Assembly: GCF_002870125.1 (NCBI RefSeq)
Contig: NZ_PNEO01000002.1
Coordinates: 62,001 to 126,000 of the forward strand
DNA: 64,000 nt
Direction: 5' to 3'
DNA from: Burkholderia sp. WAC0059
GTDB taxonomy: Bacteria; Pseudomonadota; Gammaproteobacteria; Burkholderiales; Burkholderiaceae
How positions within the stretch are numbered: position 1 is the stretch's first letter; every line of letters begins with the position of its first letter. The notes beneath the pieces were generated by a model. That model ran no database searches and was not told the origin of the DNA. It saw nothing but the letters and a program-made list of their open reading frames with translations. Below, piece after piece: positions 50,946-58,676 of this stretch. The position numbers and the translations under genes are program-made.

Positions 50946-51312
50946 AGAAAGTGGCCCGGTTATACACCGTCATTTCTGGAAGAGAACACTAGATCGAGCA
51001 AATCACTTGATTAGGTTCACATCTCGCCACGGGCGAAAAGTGAAATATGGTGAAACTCGAATTCTGATGGCTCGTGTCCCGATACGATGGCGTTTTAAAC
51101 CATCCGTCCCTGGCCATGAGCGAAGAGACTCACGACGCTTGCCCGTATTTTCTTCATTCGTCGCTAAGGCTTTACGCGATGGTGCGTATGCCCCTCGACA
51201 CGCCATCGAGGCCTGCCGGCACGACGTATTGTGGCGATATGCAGTTGCTCAGCCATCGCTCGGCTCGCGAGCGCTTCATCTGCACCTATCTCGGTCCGCT
51301 CGATGTGGTCAG

Positions 51313-51591
51313 ATGATTTCGTTATACGGGCGCAGCGTCATGACTGTTAACGATGACGGTGCGGGCAGTGTTGCTATCGCGCCGACTTGCCCTGAAGAAT
51401 CAATCTTCGATGAGCGGTTCCTCCTCAAGGGCGGTAGCGGGAACGAACTGGACAACACCTATTACACGATCAGGTTGCCGTCCGCCGAACTGAGGCACGG
51501 CACGACCGATTCAGAAGGGCGCACGGCACGTTACCAGACAAACGGCGCGCGAAATATTGCTGTCCATTTCGGCTACAAACAGACTTATTGA
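51313..51591 (+). CDS. Small type VI-associated tail-domain protein
   Basis: A 92-residue protein whose second half (FDERFLLKGGSGNELDNTYY, then GTTDSEGRTARYQTNGARNIAVHFGYKQTY) resembles the short beta-rich extensions at the C-termini of VgrG or PAAR-associated proteins. The PAAR protein that follows ends with a related stretch (FDEQVTLVDRKTGQPLADFPYQF...GRTGIDGRT). It may be an intact small protein starting at 51313 or 51340, or the surviving end of a VgrG-like gene. No convincing coding sequence lies between the IS remnant and this gene. Confidence 0.55.
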   Translation: MISLYGRSVMTVNDDGAGSVAIAPTCPEESIFDERFLLKGGSGNELDNTYYTIRLPSAELRHGTTDSEGRTARYQTNGARNIAVHFGYKQTY

Positions 51592-51605
51592 TAGGAGCGC
51601 TCAAC

Positions 51606-52166
51606 ATGAAGCGTTACTTTATTCTGCTGGGCGACAGGACAACGGCCGGCGGCGTGGTGATTCAGGGTGACGAGTCGTGGCGGAATCATGGGAAACCATT
51701 GGCATACCACGGTGCCAGGATTTCCTGCCCTGCATGCAAGACCGTGGGCTACATCTGCAACGTTCCACCGTATCGGCCCATGACGTTGAAGGGCAAGCAG
51801 ATTGCGCTTGAAAACGACATCTGCATCTGCAAGTGCAACCCGCCGCCCCGATTGATCGCATCGCAGAACAATGCGTCGATGTCCTTCGAGTCCCGCAAAC
51901 TTGCGGCCATGGGCTTACGACCGGACGGAAGTCCCTTGCCCAAAGATGAAACGGCGATTCATGGCGCGTTCGACGAGCAGGTCACTCTCGTGGATCGAAA
52001 AACCGGTCAGCCCCTGGCTGATTTCCCTTACCAATTTCGCGGCGACGATGGGACGTTAGCAAAAGGTAGGACCGGGATTGATGGCCGAACGATACGCATT
52101 GGCACGAGCGATGCAACCAACCTTGATTTGGATCACACCGTCGGAGAAAACGATGGCTGGGAATAA
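51606..52166 (+). CDS. PAAR domain protein (type VI secretion spike tip)
   Basis: A 186-residue protein. Residues about 1-105 are a PAAR repeat domain (MKRYFILLGDRTTAGGVVIQGD, ISCPACKTVGYICNVPPYRPMTLKGKQIALENDICICKCNPPPRLIASQ), which caps the VgrG spike and binds zinc through Cys/His. The last ~65 residues form a beta-rich tail domain, where effectors may dock. AGGAG precedes the ATG. It overlaps the hydrolase gene by 14 nt, so the effector is translationally coupled to its carrier. Confidence 0.9.
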   Translation: MKRYFILLGDRTTAGGVVIQGDESWRNHGKPLAYHGARISCPACKTVGYICNVPPYRPMTLKGKQIALENDICICKCNPPPRLIASQNNASMSFESRKLAAMGLRPDGSPLPKDETAIHGAFDEQVTLVDRKTGQPLADFPYQFRGDDGTLAKGRTGIDGRTIRIGTSDATNLDLDHTVGENDGWE

Positions 52167-52680
52167 TCTGGCAACAGTAACGACAAACACAATGCCGAAG
52201 TCGAACGTGACCATTAAGGCAGACCCACCCCAACTGATCTATCTCGCCAAGACCATTTACGGAGAGGCGAGAGGACAAAATTACGAATCTAAAGTGGCTG
52301 TGGGTTGGACTATTCGTAACCGCGTAGACCAGAAATTTCATGGTGCGAGCACATACAGTCAAGTAGTGACCGCTCGGGGTCAATATGACGCGTGGATGAA
52401 GCACGATCCAAATTACCGGGAAGTGCAGCACCCTGGTGACAAGAAAGCCTGGCAAGATAGCCTTCAGGCTGCACGAGACGTCTATTATGGCAACGCTGCT
52501 TCCAATCCGGTTCCGGGTGCCACGCACTATTACAGCCCAAATAGCCAGAAAGCATTGCACAACCAATACCCAGGAACGTATCCGGCTGTACCCAGTTTTA
52601 TTACCCCAGACGCCCAACGGGTTCCGAATCCCGCAAATGTGGATGAAGATGATTTCCGGTTTTACAAGAACGTTCGCTAG
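52153..52680 (+). CDS. SleB-like cell-wall hydrolase, putative T6SS effector
   Basis: A 175-residue protein of the Hydrolase_2/SleB family: AKTIYGEARGQNYESKVAVGWTIRNRV contains the catalytic Glu in GEARG, followed by GATHYYSP. SleB enzymes cut peptidoglycan as lytic transglycosylases. There is no signal peptide, consistent with delivery by the type VI apparatus together with the overlapping PAAR protein. The following gene encodes an exported protein and overlaps by 38 nt, the layout expected of effector and immunity genes. Confidence 0.82.
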   Translation: MAGNNLATVTTNTMPKSNVTIKADPPQLIYLAKTIYGEARGQNYESKVAVGWTIRNRVDQKFHGASTYSQVVTARGQYDAWMKHDPNYREVQHPGDKKAWQDSLQAARDVYYGNAASNPVPGATHYYSPNSQKALHNQYPGTYPAVPSFITPDAQRVPNPANVDEDDFRFYKNVR

Positions 52681-53239
52681 TCTGGCTCTGATCCTCTTTG
52701 GCGCAGGTTCCGGATACGCTGCGCCTACTGTTCCATACGGGCCTGACGACCCGGTAAATCACGTCTATCCAGGTCCGAATGGTTGGGCGGTCGCAGTCAA
52801 ATGTAAGGGGGCAGGAACTAACGACGACTGCGAGGTTTCCGCGCTCAAAAACGGGCGGTCAACTCTTTCGATTTTCAAAGGCCCCGTCTTGCCGGAGGTT
52901 CAGTGGCACTCGGACATTGCAATGATGAGCTTTCCTTGCGGGTCGGGTTGTCGCAACGACCTGTTTTTCAGCCCGCCAGACAAGGTTGATGGGCACTCAC
53001 TTGTTGACGAAGATTCTATCGATGCCAGGCGGAGGTTGGTTGTAAGCGTCGACTCCAACCCGCTCAAGGTTTACCGTCTGTTTGATGGCTCGAAACCCGT
53101 GGCGACATTGCATCTGGCTACGTCTTTCACGCAGCCCGACGTTGAACGACTCAGGTTTGAACGAACACAGCTAGTGGTTTGGTACCGGGACGATTCAGGG
53201 AGAATGAGGCAGGCGTCGGTTTCGATTCCAGGCAAGTAG
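52643..53239 (+). CDS. Exported protein, putative immunity to the hydrolase
   Basis: A 198-residue protein with a signal peptide (MKMISGFTRTFASLALILFG, cleavage near GYA-AP). The mature part is beta-rich with four cysteines (two C-x9/10-C pairs), suggesting disulfides in the periplasm. I do not recognise a family. It overlaps the cell-wall hydrolase gene and would be placed where its toxin acts, so an immunity role is inferred from context only. Starts at 52637 or 52649 are also in frame. Confidence 0.72.
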   Translation: MKMISGFTRTFASLALILFGAGSGYAAPTVPYGPDDPVNHVYPGPNGWAVAVKCKGAGTNDDCEVSALKNGRSTLSIFKGPVLPEVQWHSDIAMMSFPCGSGCRNDLFFSPPDKVDGHSLVDEDSIDARRRLVVSVDSNPLKVYRLFDGSKPVATLHLATSFTQPDVERLRFERTQLVVWYRDDSGRMRQASVSIPGK

Positions 53240-53242
53240 TTC

Positions 53243-53367
53243 AGGCGCATCGCCGTTCATCTCGGCCATAAACGGGAGACGTAATGTCAGATCTCCTCGA
53301 AAAACATGGACCTGAATTCTTGCGTACCGCCCTGGTCGACAAGATCAATATCCGGGTAGAGACGTGA
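53243..53367 (+). pseudogene. Decayed second tail domain and start of a lost gene
   Basis: Right after the immunity gene, the frame at 53246-53284 encodes RIAVHLGHKRET and stop, closely matching the end of the tail protein upstream (NIAVHFGYKQTY, 51556-51591). The stop overlaps an ATG (TAATG) starting MSDLLEKHGPEFLRTALVDK and ending at 53367 after 27 codons. The pattern looks like the scar of another tail-plus-cargo module. Confidence 0.6.
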
Positions 53368-53738
53368 AGTTCTCGTTGAACGACGATTGCCGGTGATCTG
53401 GAGGGCGATGTCGAAGGGCCGTTCACGGCCGTTCCGCAACACACGAAGCCCCCATATTCAGCAATCATTGCCGCACCGCGCAATGACCAATCCACCGCGG
53501 AATACGGCTCTTTTTTTTCCCTCCTCCCTGGTTCCTTCGAGCCACCCGCCCGCCGTCGATGCCCGGCGCAAGGCCGTCCGGCGCGGCTGCGCAGGCCGCG
53601 TGCTTAGGAAATGAAATTTAATTGGTTACGTTTTGACCGGCACTCTTTCATAGTCCGTTTCGATGGCTATAGACGGCAGCGCGCAACGGACCGGGCATCG
53701 GCCGCCGTCCGCGCGCCGCGGTAACGAAAGGAGAGATC
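53368..53738. other. Intergenic region before the sulfur locus
   Basis: No intact gene. An open stretch at 53380-53604 lacks a start and may be more of the decayed module. AT-rich bases at 53605-53675 probably hold the promoter of the rhodanese operon; GGCTATAG at 53665-53672 recurs upstream of the encapsulin gene. A ribosome binding site (AAAGGAGA) precedes the rhodanese gene. Confidence 0.45.
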
Positions 53739-54206
53739 ATGAGTGTCGAAGCGGAAGAACGGGTGACGCATCCGGTTCTCGCGGCCGCCCGCGAAGCAGC
53801 GCAGGCGCGCGGGTTGTCTTATGCCGGCGGCGTGACGCCGCGCGAGGCCTGGACGCTGTTCTCGGCGGGCGAGGCGCTGCTCGTGGACGTGCGCAGCGGC
53901 GAGGAGCGCAAGTTCGTCGGCTACGTGCCGGACACGCTGCACGTGGCCTGGGCGACCGGCACGAGCCTGACGCGCAACCCGCGCTTCGTGCGCGAGCTCG
54001 AGGCGAAGACGGGCAAGGACGCCGTCGTGCTGCTGCTGTGCCGCAGCGGCAACCGCTCTGCACTGGCCGCCGAGGCCGCGGCGAAGGCCGGATTCACGCA
54101 GGTGTACAACGTGCTGGAAGGATTCGAGGGCGAACTCGACGACGCGCAGCGGCGCGGCGAGCGCAACGGCTGGCGCTTCCACGGCTTGCCGTGGGTGCAG
54201 GACTGA
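53739..54206 (+). CDS. Rhodanese-like sulfurtransferase
   Basis: A 155-residue single-domain rhodanese that can accept and pass on sulfane sulfur through Cys101 in LCRSGNRS. The domain covers about 30-150; VTPREAWTLF and LLVDVRSGEERKFVGYVPDTLHV precede the active site. There is no signal peptide. It stands first in the sulfur locus, 90 bp before the serine O-acetyltransferase and 1.5 kb before the encapsulin shell, a frequent gene association of family 2A encapsulins. Confidence 0.9.
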   Translation: MSVEAEERVTHPVLAAAREAAQARGLSYAGGVTPREAWTLFSAGEALLVDVRSGEERKFVGYVPDTLHVAWATGTSLTRNPRFVRELEAKTGKDAVVLLLCRSGNRSALAAEAAAKAGFTQVYNVLEGFEGELDDAQRRGERNGWRFHGLPWVQD

Positions 54207-54296
54207 CGGCCGGGACCGCAGGCCATACAGGCCCGACAGGTCTTGCAGGCCGGTTTCGGGAAAAGTCCACTGCCGATGGATCGAGGGGAGTCTGCC

Positions 54297-55259
54297 GTGG
54301 CGGTATTCGAAGTCGACGACATTGTTCACGCGCTGCAGACCGTGCGCCAGCGCTGGCGCGAGACGCACCGGCGCTCGCCGGAACCGGGCGGGCGCGAGCT
54401 GCCCGCGCGCGAGGCGCTGGCCGGCATCGTCGGCACGCTCAAGGGCGTGCTGTTTCCGATGCGGCTCGGGCCGCCGGACCTGCGCCAGGAAACCGAAAAC
54501 TTCTACGTCGGCCATGCGCTCGACGCCGCGCTGCACGACCTGCTCGCGCAGGCCAGTCTCGAGTTGCGCTACAAGGCGCGGCATGGCGGGCGCAGCCACG
54601 CCGAATCCGACGAGCGCGCCGTCGCGCTCGTGAGGGCGTTCGCCGCGCGGCTGCCCGGCATTCGCGAACTGCTCGACAGCGACGTGCTCGCGGCCTTCCA
54701 CGGCGACCCCGCGGCCGGCAGCGTGGACGAGGTGCTGCTCTGCTATCCGGGCGTGCTCGCGATGATCCACCACCGGCTCGCCCACGAACTCTACCGGCTC
54801 GAATTGCCGCTGCTCGCGCGCATCGTCTCCGAGCTCGCGCACGAAAAGACCGGCATCGACATTCATCCGGGCGCGCGGATCGGCGGCTCGTTCTTCGTCG
54901 ACCACGGCACCGGCGTCGTGATCGGCGAGACCACGGTGATCGGCGAGCGCGTGCGTCTCTATCAGGCCGTGACGCTCGGGGCGAAACGCTTTCCGCGCGA
55001 CGCCGAAGGCCACCTCGAAAAGGGCCTCGCGCGGCATCCCATCGTCGAGGACGACGTGGTCGTCTACGCGGGCGCCACGATACTCGGACGCGTCACGATC
55101 GGGCGCGGCGCCGTGATCGGCGGCAACGTCTGGGTCACGCAGGACGTCGCGCCGGGCAGCCACGTCACCCAGGCGGTGTCGCGCAGCGAGGCCTCGCACG
55201 CGGCGGCCGGCCCGGACCCGGCGGCGCCGGCCGCCGTCGCCGGGACCGTGTCGTCATGA
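54297..55259 (+). CDS. cysE: Serine O-acetyltransferase (EpsC/CysE type)
   Basis: Makes O-acetylserine, the acceptor for cysteine synthesis. A 320-residue protein: an N-terminal helical domain with HHRLAHELYR (about 160-169), then a left-handed beta-helix of hexapeptide repeats (GIDIHPGARIGGSFFVDHGTGVVIGETTVIGE) with catalytic His/Asp. The C-terminal tail is Ala/Pro-rich. The GTG at 54297 follows GAGGGGAG with 6-nt spacing; an ATG at 54276 is possible. It overlaps the XRE regulator gene by 4 nt. Confidence 0.9.
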   Translation: MAVFEVDDIVHALQTVRQRWRETHRRSPEPGGRELPAREALAGIVGTLKGVLFPMRLGPPDLRQETENFYVGHALDAALHDLLAQASLELRYKARHGGRSHAESDERAVALVRAFAARLPGIRELLDSDVLAAFHGDPAAGSVDEVLLCYPGVLAMIHHRLAHELYRLELPLLARIVSELAHEKTGIDIHPGARIGGSFFVDHGTGVVIGETTVIGERVRLYQAVTLGAKRFPRDAEGHLEKGLARHPIVEDDVVVYAGATILGRVTIGRGAVIGGNVWVTQDVAPGSHVTQAVSRSEASHAAAGPDPAAPAAVAGTVSS

Positions 55260-55516
55260 GCGCGCTGGTCCGGAATTTCGGCGTTGCCGTGCGGCAGTTG
55301 CGCGAAGCGCACGCATGGTCGCAGGAGCAGCTTGCCGAGTACGCGGGGCTGAATCGCTCGTACGTCGGCGAGATCGAACGCGGCACCGCGATCGCGTCGC
55401 TCGTCACGCTCGGCAAGTTGGCCGAGGCGTTCGGCGTGTCCGCCGCGGCGCTGCTCGAGGCGGCCGTCGCGCCGCCGTCCGCCGCCGGTCCGTCCCATTC
55501 CGCTGTCGTCCCCTGA
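55256..55516 (+). CDS. XRE-family helix-turn-helix regulator
   Basis: An 86-residue protein of one Cro/C1-type DNA-binding domain (about 6-65; LREAHAWSQEQLAEYAGLNRSYVGEIERG) and a short Pro/Ser tail. It has no ligand-binding domain. The ATG overlaps the cysE stop (ATGA), so it is co-translated with a cysteine-synthesis enzyme and lies 200 bp before the encapsulin shell gene, making it a candidate regulator of this locus. Confidence 0.85.
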   Translation: MSALVRNFGVAVRQLREAHAWSQEQLAEYAGLNRSYVGEIERGTAIASLVTLGKLAEAFGVSAAALLEAAVAPPSAAGPSHSAVVP

Positions 55517-55613
55517 TGGCGTCGATTCGCGTTCGTCCCGATTGACAGTTCGCGCTTCGCAGCGCCCGCATTTCGCTCGCGACGGGGCCTGCCGACGGGA
55601 TGGCCGCCGTGGT

Positions 55614-55708
55614 GGCTATAGCATGTTGAGCCCCGCTATTTCGGTCCAGATAATCGTCAAAGCTGAATTCCTCATAAGTATTTCTGTTTTTCTTCTATAC
55701 GAAAGGAG
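55614..55708 (+). promoter_or_regulatory. AT-rich leader and Shine-Dalgarno of the encapsulin gene
   Basis: Starts with GGCTATAG (55614-55621), a word also present upstream of the rhodanese gene. An AT-rich tract (CTCATAAGTATTTCTGTTTTTC) follows and the segment ends with AAAGGAG at 55702-55708, six bases before the ATG. A separate, strong promoter for shell and cargo is likely; exact boxes are uncertain. Confidence 0.5.
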
Positions 55709-55714
55709 TCGTTC

Positions 55715-56647
55715 ATGTCGACGATTGGGAGCGGCCAGACGGCGCTCGGCGATAACGCAGCACGGCAACTAGCCAATGCCACCAAGACGGTCCCCCAGCT
55801 TTCCACCATCACGCCGCGTTGGCTCACGCATCTGCTGCAATGGGTGCCGGTCGAAGCCGGCATTTACCGCCTCAATCGCGTGAAGGACCCGGAAGCGGTG
55901 CGCGCGGCCTGCACCGCGCGCGAGGACGAGGCCACGCTGCCGACGACCTTCGTGCCTTACGAGGAACAGCCTCGCGAATACTTCCTGAACGCGGTGAGCA
56001 CGGTGCTCGACGTGCATACGCGGATCTCGGACCTCTACAGCAGCCCGCACGACCAGATCAAGGAACAACTGCGTCTCACGATCGAGACCATCAAGGAGCT
56101 GCAGGAAAGCCAGCTCATCAACAATCCGGACTACGGACTGCTTGCGAACGTCGACGATGACCAGCGCCTGTTCCCGCTGACCGGTGCGCCGACGCCCGAC
56201 GACCTGGACGAGTTGCTTTCGAAGGTCTGGAAGGAACCCGCGTTCTTCCTCACGCATCCGCTCGCCATTGCCGCGTTCGGCCGCGAATGCACGCGTCGCG
56301 GCGTGCCGCCGCCGACGGTCAGCCTGTTCGGCTCGCAGTTCATCACGTGGCGCGGCATTCCGCTGATCCCCTCGGACAAGGTGCCGGTGGCCGACGGCAA
56401 GACGAAGATCCTGCTGCTGCGCGTCGGCGACAAGCGCCAGGGCGTGGTCGGCCTCTACCAGCCGGGCGTGGCCGGCGAGCAGGGACCGGGGCTGTCGGTG
56501 CGCTTCATGGGCATCAACAACCAGGCGATCGCGTCGTACCTGATCTCGCTGTACTGCTCGCTCGCGGTCCATTCGCCGGACGCGCTCGCGGTGCTCGATG
56601 ACGTGGAGATCGGCAAGTACCATGACTATGCAGACACCTACCGCTAA
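55715..56647 (+). CDS. Family 2A encapsulin shell protein
   Basis: A 310-residue HK97-fold protein that should self-assemble into a protein nanocompartment. It matches family 2A (SrpI-like) shells: the N-terminal arm (QTALGDNAARQLANATKTVPQLSTITPRWLTHLLQWVPVEAG), EQPREYFLNAVSTVLDVHTRISDLYSSPHDQ, LFGSQFITWRGIPLIPSDKVPV and LYQPGVAGEQGPGLSVRFMGIN, with no cyclic-nucleotide domain (which marks family 2B). Length is typical. Its last 26 nt overlap the cysteine desulfurase gene, the standard cargo of this family. Confidence 0.93.
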   Translation: MSTIGSGQTALGDNAARQLANATKTVPQLSTITPRWLTHLLQWVPVEAGIYRLNRVKDPEAVRAACTAREDEATLPTTFVPYEEQPREYFLNAVSTVLDVHTRISDLYSSPHDQIKEQLRLTIETIKELQESQLINNPDYGLLANVDDDQRLFPLTGAPTPDDLDELLSKVWKEPAFFLTHPLAIAAFGRECTRRGVPPPTVSLFGSQFITWRGIPLIPSDKVPVADGKTKILLLRVGDKRQGVVGLYQPGVAGEQGPGLSVRFMGINNQAIASYLISLYCSLAVHSPDALAVLDDVEIGKYHDYADTYR

Positions 56648-58676
56648 TCCGTCGGGCGCGGGCGCATTGCCCGAGGTGCCGGCGGGCGGCGTGCCGCCCG
56701 GTCTGCCCGATCCCGCGGCGCTCGCGCGCCTCGCGAACGGGTTCTTTGCCGCATTTCCGGGTTCGACGCCGGCCGCCGCCGCTTCCGCGGGCAGCGGCGG
56801 CGCGGCCTCGGCCTTGCCGGCCGAAGCGCCCTTGCTGTCATCGGCAAGCAATCCGGCGCCGCCCGGTTCGCCGTTCGCGGGACCCGGCGGAACGGGCACG
56901 GGCGTGCCCGGCGCCGCGCTGCCGCAGGGCCGGGCGCCCGGCGCGAATCTGCTGCCGTCCGCGCCGACTCACGTGCTCTCGCTCGGCAACCGCGCGCCGG
57001 GACTCGTGCCGCACGCGACGGCCCAGAACGGCCTGCCCGAAAACGCCGTGACGATCGCGCCGGCGCTCGAACCGCGCGCGGGCGGCGCGGCGCTCGGCGT
57101 GCCCGAGGCACTGGGCGCCGGACAGCCGCCAGACGCATCGGCGGGTCATGCCGCGGCCGGGGCATCGTCCGCGCCGGCCTCGCCGTATTACTTCCTCGCC
57201 GACGCGGAGCGCGGCTGGCCGGGGCAGGGCGCGACGCCGGACCTCGCCGTACCGGCCGGCGGCGCGGGCGACCCGCGAGCGTTCGGCCTGCCCGCCGCAG
57301 AGGATCTGCGCGATCTGCTGTCGCTGCATCGCCATGCGCCGGATGCGGGCGCCCGTTCGGGCGCGCGCGACGGCTCGCTCTACGTGCTCGACGACGCGCG
57401 GCTCGCCGCGCCGGCCCAGCACCGGCAGACGGGCGGCGCGCTCGCGCCGTCGGCGCATCCGCCGTTCGACGTCAACGCGATTCGCCGCGACTTTCCGATC
57501 CTGCAGGAGCGCGTGAACGGCAAGCCGCTGGTCTGGTTCGACAACGCGGCGACCACGCACAAGCCGCAGGCGGTGATCGACCGGCTCGCGTACTTCTACG
57601 CGCACGAGAACTCGAACATCCACCGCGCGGCGCATGCGCTCGCGGCGCGCGCCACCGACGCCTACGAAGGCGCGCGCGACACCGTGCGACGCTTCATCGG
57701 CGCGGCGTCGACGGACGAGATCGTGTTCGTGCGCGGCACGACCGAGGCGATCAACCTGATCGCGAAGACCTGGGGCGTGCGCAACGTCGGCGAAGGCGAC
57801 GAGATCGTCGTCTCGCATCTGGAGCATCACGCGAACATCGTGCCGTGGCAGCAGTTGGCTGCGCTGACGGGCGCGAAGCTGCGCGTGATTCCGGTCGACG
57901 ACTCGGGGCAGGTGCTGCTCGACGAGTACCGCAGGCTGCTGTCCGACCGCACGAAGATCGTATCGGTCACGCAGGTCTCGAATGCGCTCGGCACGGTCGT
58001 GCCCGTGAAGGAGATCGTGGAGCTTGCGCACCGTGCCGGCGCGAAGGCGCTCGTGGACGGCGCGCAGTCGGTTTCGCACATGCGCGTGGACGTGCAGGCG
58101 CTCGACGCCGACTTCTTCGTGTTTTCGGGCCACAAGATTTTCGGCCCGACCGGCATCGGCGTGGTGTACGGCAAGCGCGCGATCCTCGACGACATGCCGC
58201 CCTGGCAGGGCGGCGGCAACATGATCGCGGACGTCACGTTCGAGCGCACGGTGTTCCAGCCGCCGCCCAACCGCTTCGAGGCGGGCACCGGCAACATCGC
58301 CGATGCGGTGGGCCTCGGCGCGGCGCTCGATTACGTGACGCGCATCGGCATCGAGAACATCGCGCGCTACGAGCACGATCTGCTGGCCTACGCGACCAGC
58401 GTGCTGGCGCCGGTACCGGGCGTGCGGCTCGTCGGCACGGCGCGCGAGAAGGCGAGCGTGCTGTCGTTCGTGCTGAAGGGCTATACGACCGAAGAGGTCG
58501 GCCAGGCGCTCAACGAGGAGGGCATCGCGGTGCGCGCGGGGCATCACTGCGCGCAGCCGATCCTGCGCCGCTTCGGTCTCGAAGCGACCGTGCGGCCGTC
58601 GCTCGCGTTCTACAACACCTGCGAGGAAGTCGACCTCATGGTGTCGGTCGTGCGCCGGCTTGCCGCCCGGCGCTAG
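56622..58676 (+). CDS. Encapsulin cargo cysteine desulfurase with long N-terminal extension
   Basis: A 684-residue protein. Residues 1-278 are Ala/Pro/Gly-rich and probably disordered with scattered conserved-looking segments: LPDPAALARLANGFF (29-43), YYFLADA (189-195), FGLPAAEDLRDLLSLH (221-236) and SLYVLDD (252-258), expected to mediate shell loading. From about 279 it is a SufS-like, PLP-dependent desulfurase with K505 (SGHKIFGPTG) and catalytic C643 (AGHHCAQP). It releases sulfur from cysteine as a persulfide. The ATG at 56622 lies within the shell gene. Confidence 0.93.
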   Translation: MTMQTPTANPSGAGALPEVPAGGVPPGLPDPAALARLANGFFAAFPGSTPAAAASAGSGGAASALPAEAPLLSSASNPAPPGSPFAGPGGTGTGVPGAALPQGRAPGANLLPSAPTHVLSLGNRAPGLVPHATAQNGLPENAVTIAPALEPRAGGAALGVPEALGAGQPPDASAGHAAAGASSAPASPYYFLADAERGWPGQGATPDLAVPAGGAGDPRAFGLPAAEDLRDLLSLHRHAPDAGARSGARDGSLYVLDDARLAAPAQHRQTGGALAPSAHPPFDVNAIRRDFPILQERVNGKPLVWFDNAATTHKPQAVIDRLAYFYAHENSNIHRAAHALAARATDAYEGARDTVRRFIGAASTDEIVFVRGTTEAINLIAKTWGVRNVGEGDEIVVSHLEHHANIVPWQQLAALTGAKLRVIPVDDSGQVLLDEYRRLLSDRTKIVSVTQVSNALGTVVPVKEIVELAHRAGAKALVDGAQSVSHMRVDVQALDADFFVFSGHKIFGPTGIGVVYGKRAILDDMPPWQGGGNMIADVTFERTVFQPPPNRFEAGTGNIADAVGLGAALDYVTRIGIENIARYEHDLLAYATSVLAPVPGVRLVGTAREKASVLSFVLKGYTTEEVGQALNEEGIAVRAGHHCAQPILRRFGLEATVRPSLAFYNTCEEVDLMVSVVRRLAARR

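Noticed and set aside
50935..51312. N-terminal 126 codons of an open frame continuing into the small tail protein
   Set aside because: The sequence is Arg/His-rich without recognisable pattern and begins in transposon debris. The tail protein probably starts at 51313 or 51340.
53284..53367. 27-codon open frame as a real small gene
   Set aside because: Follows a decayed tail domain and ends abruptly; more likely the truncated start of a lost effector gene than a functional peptide.
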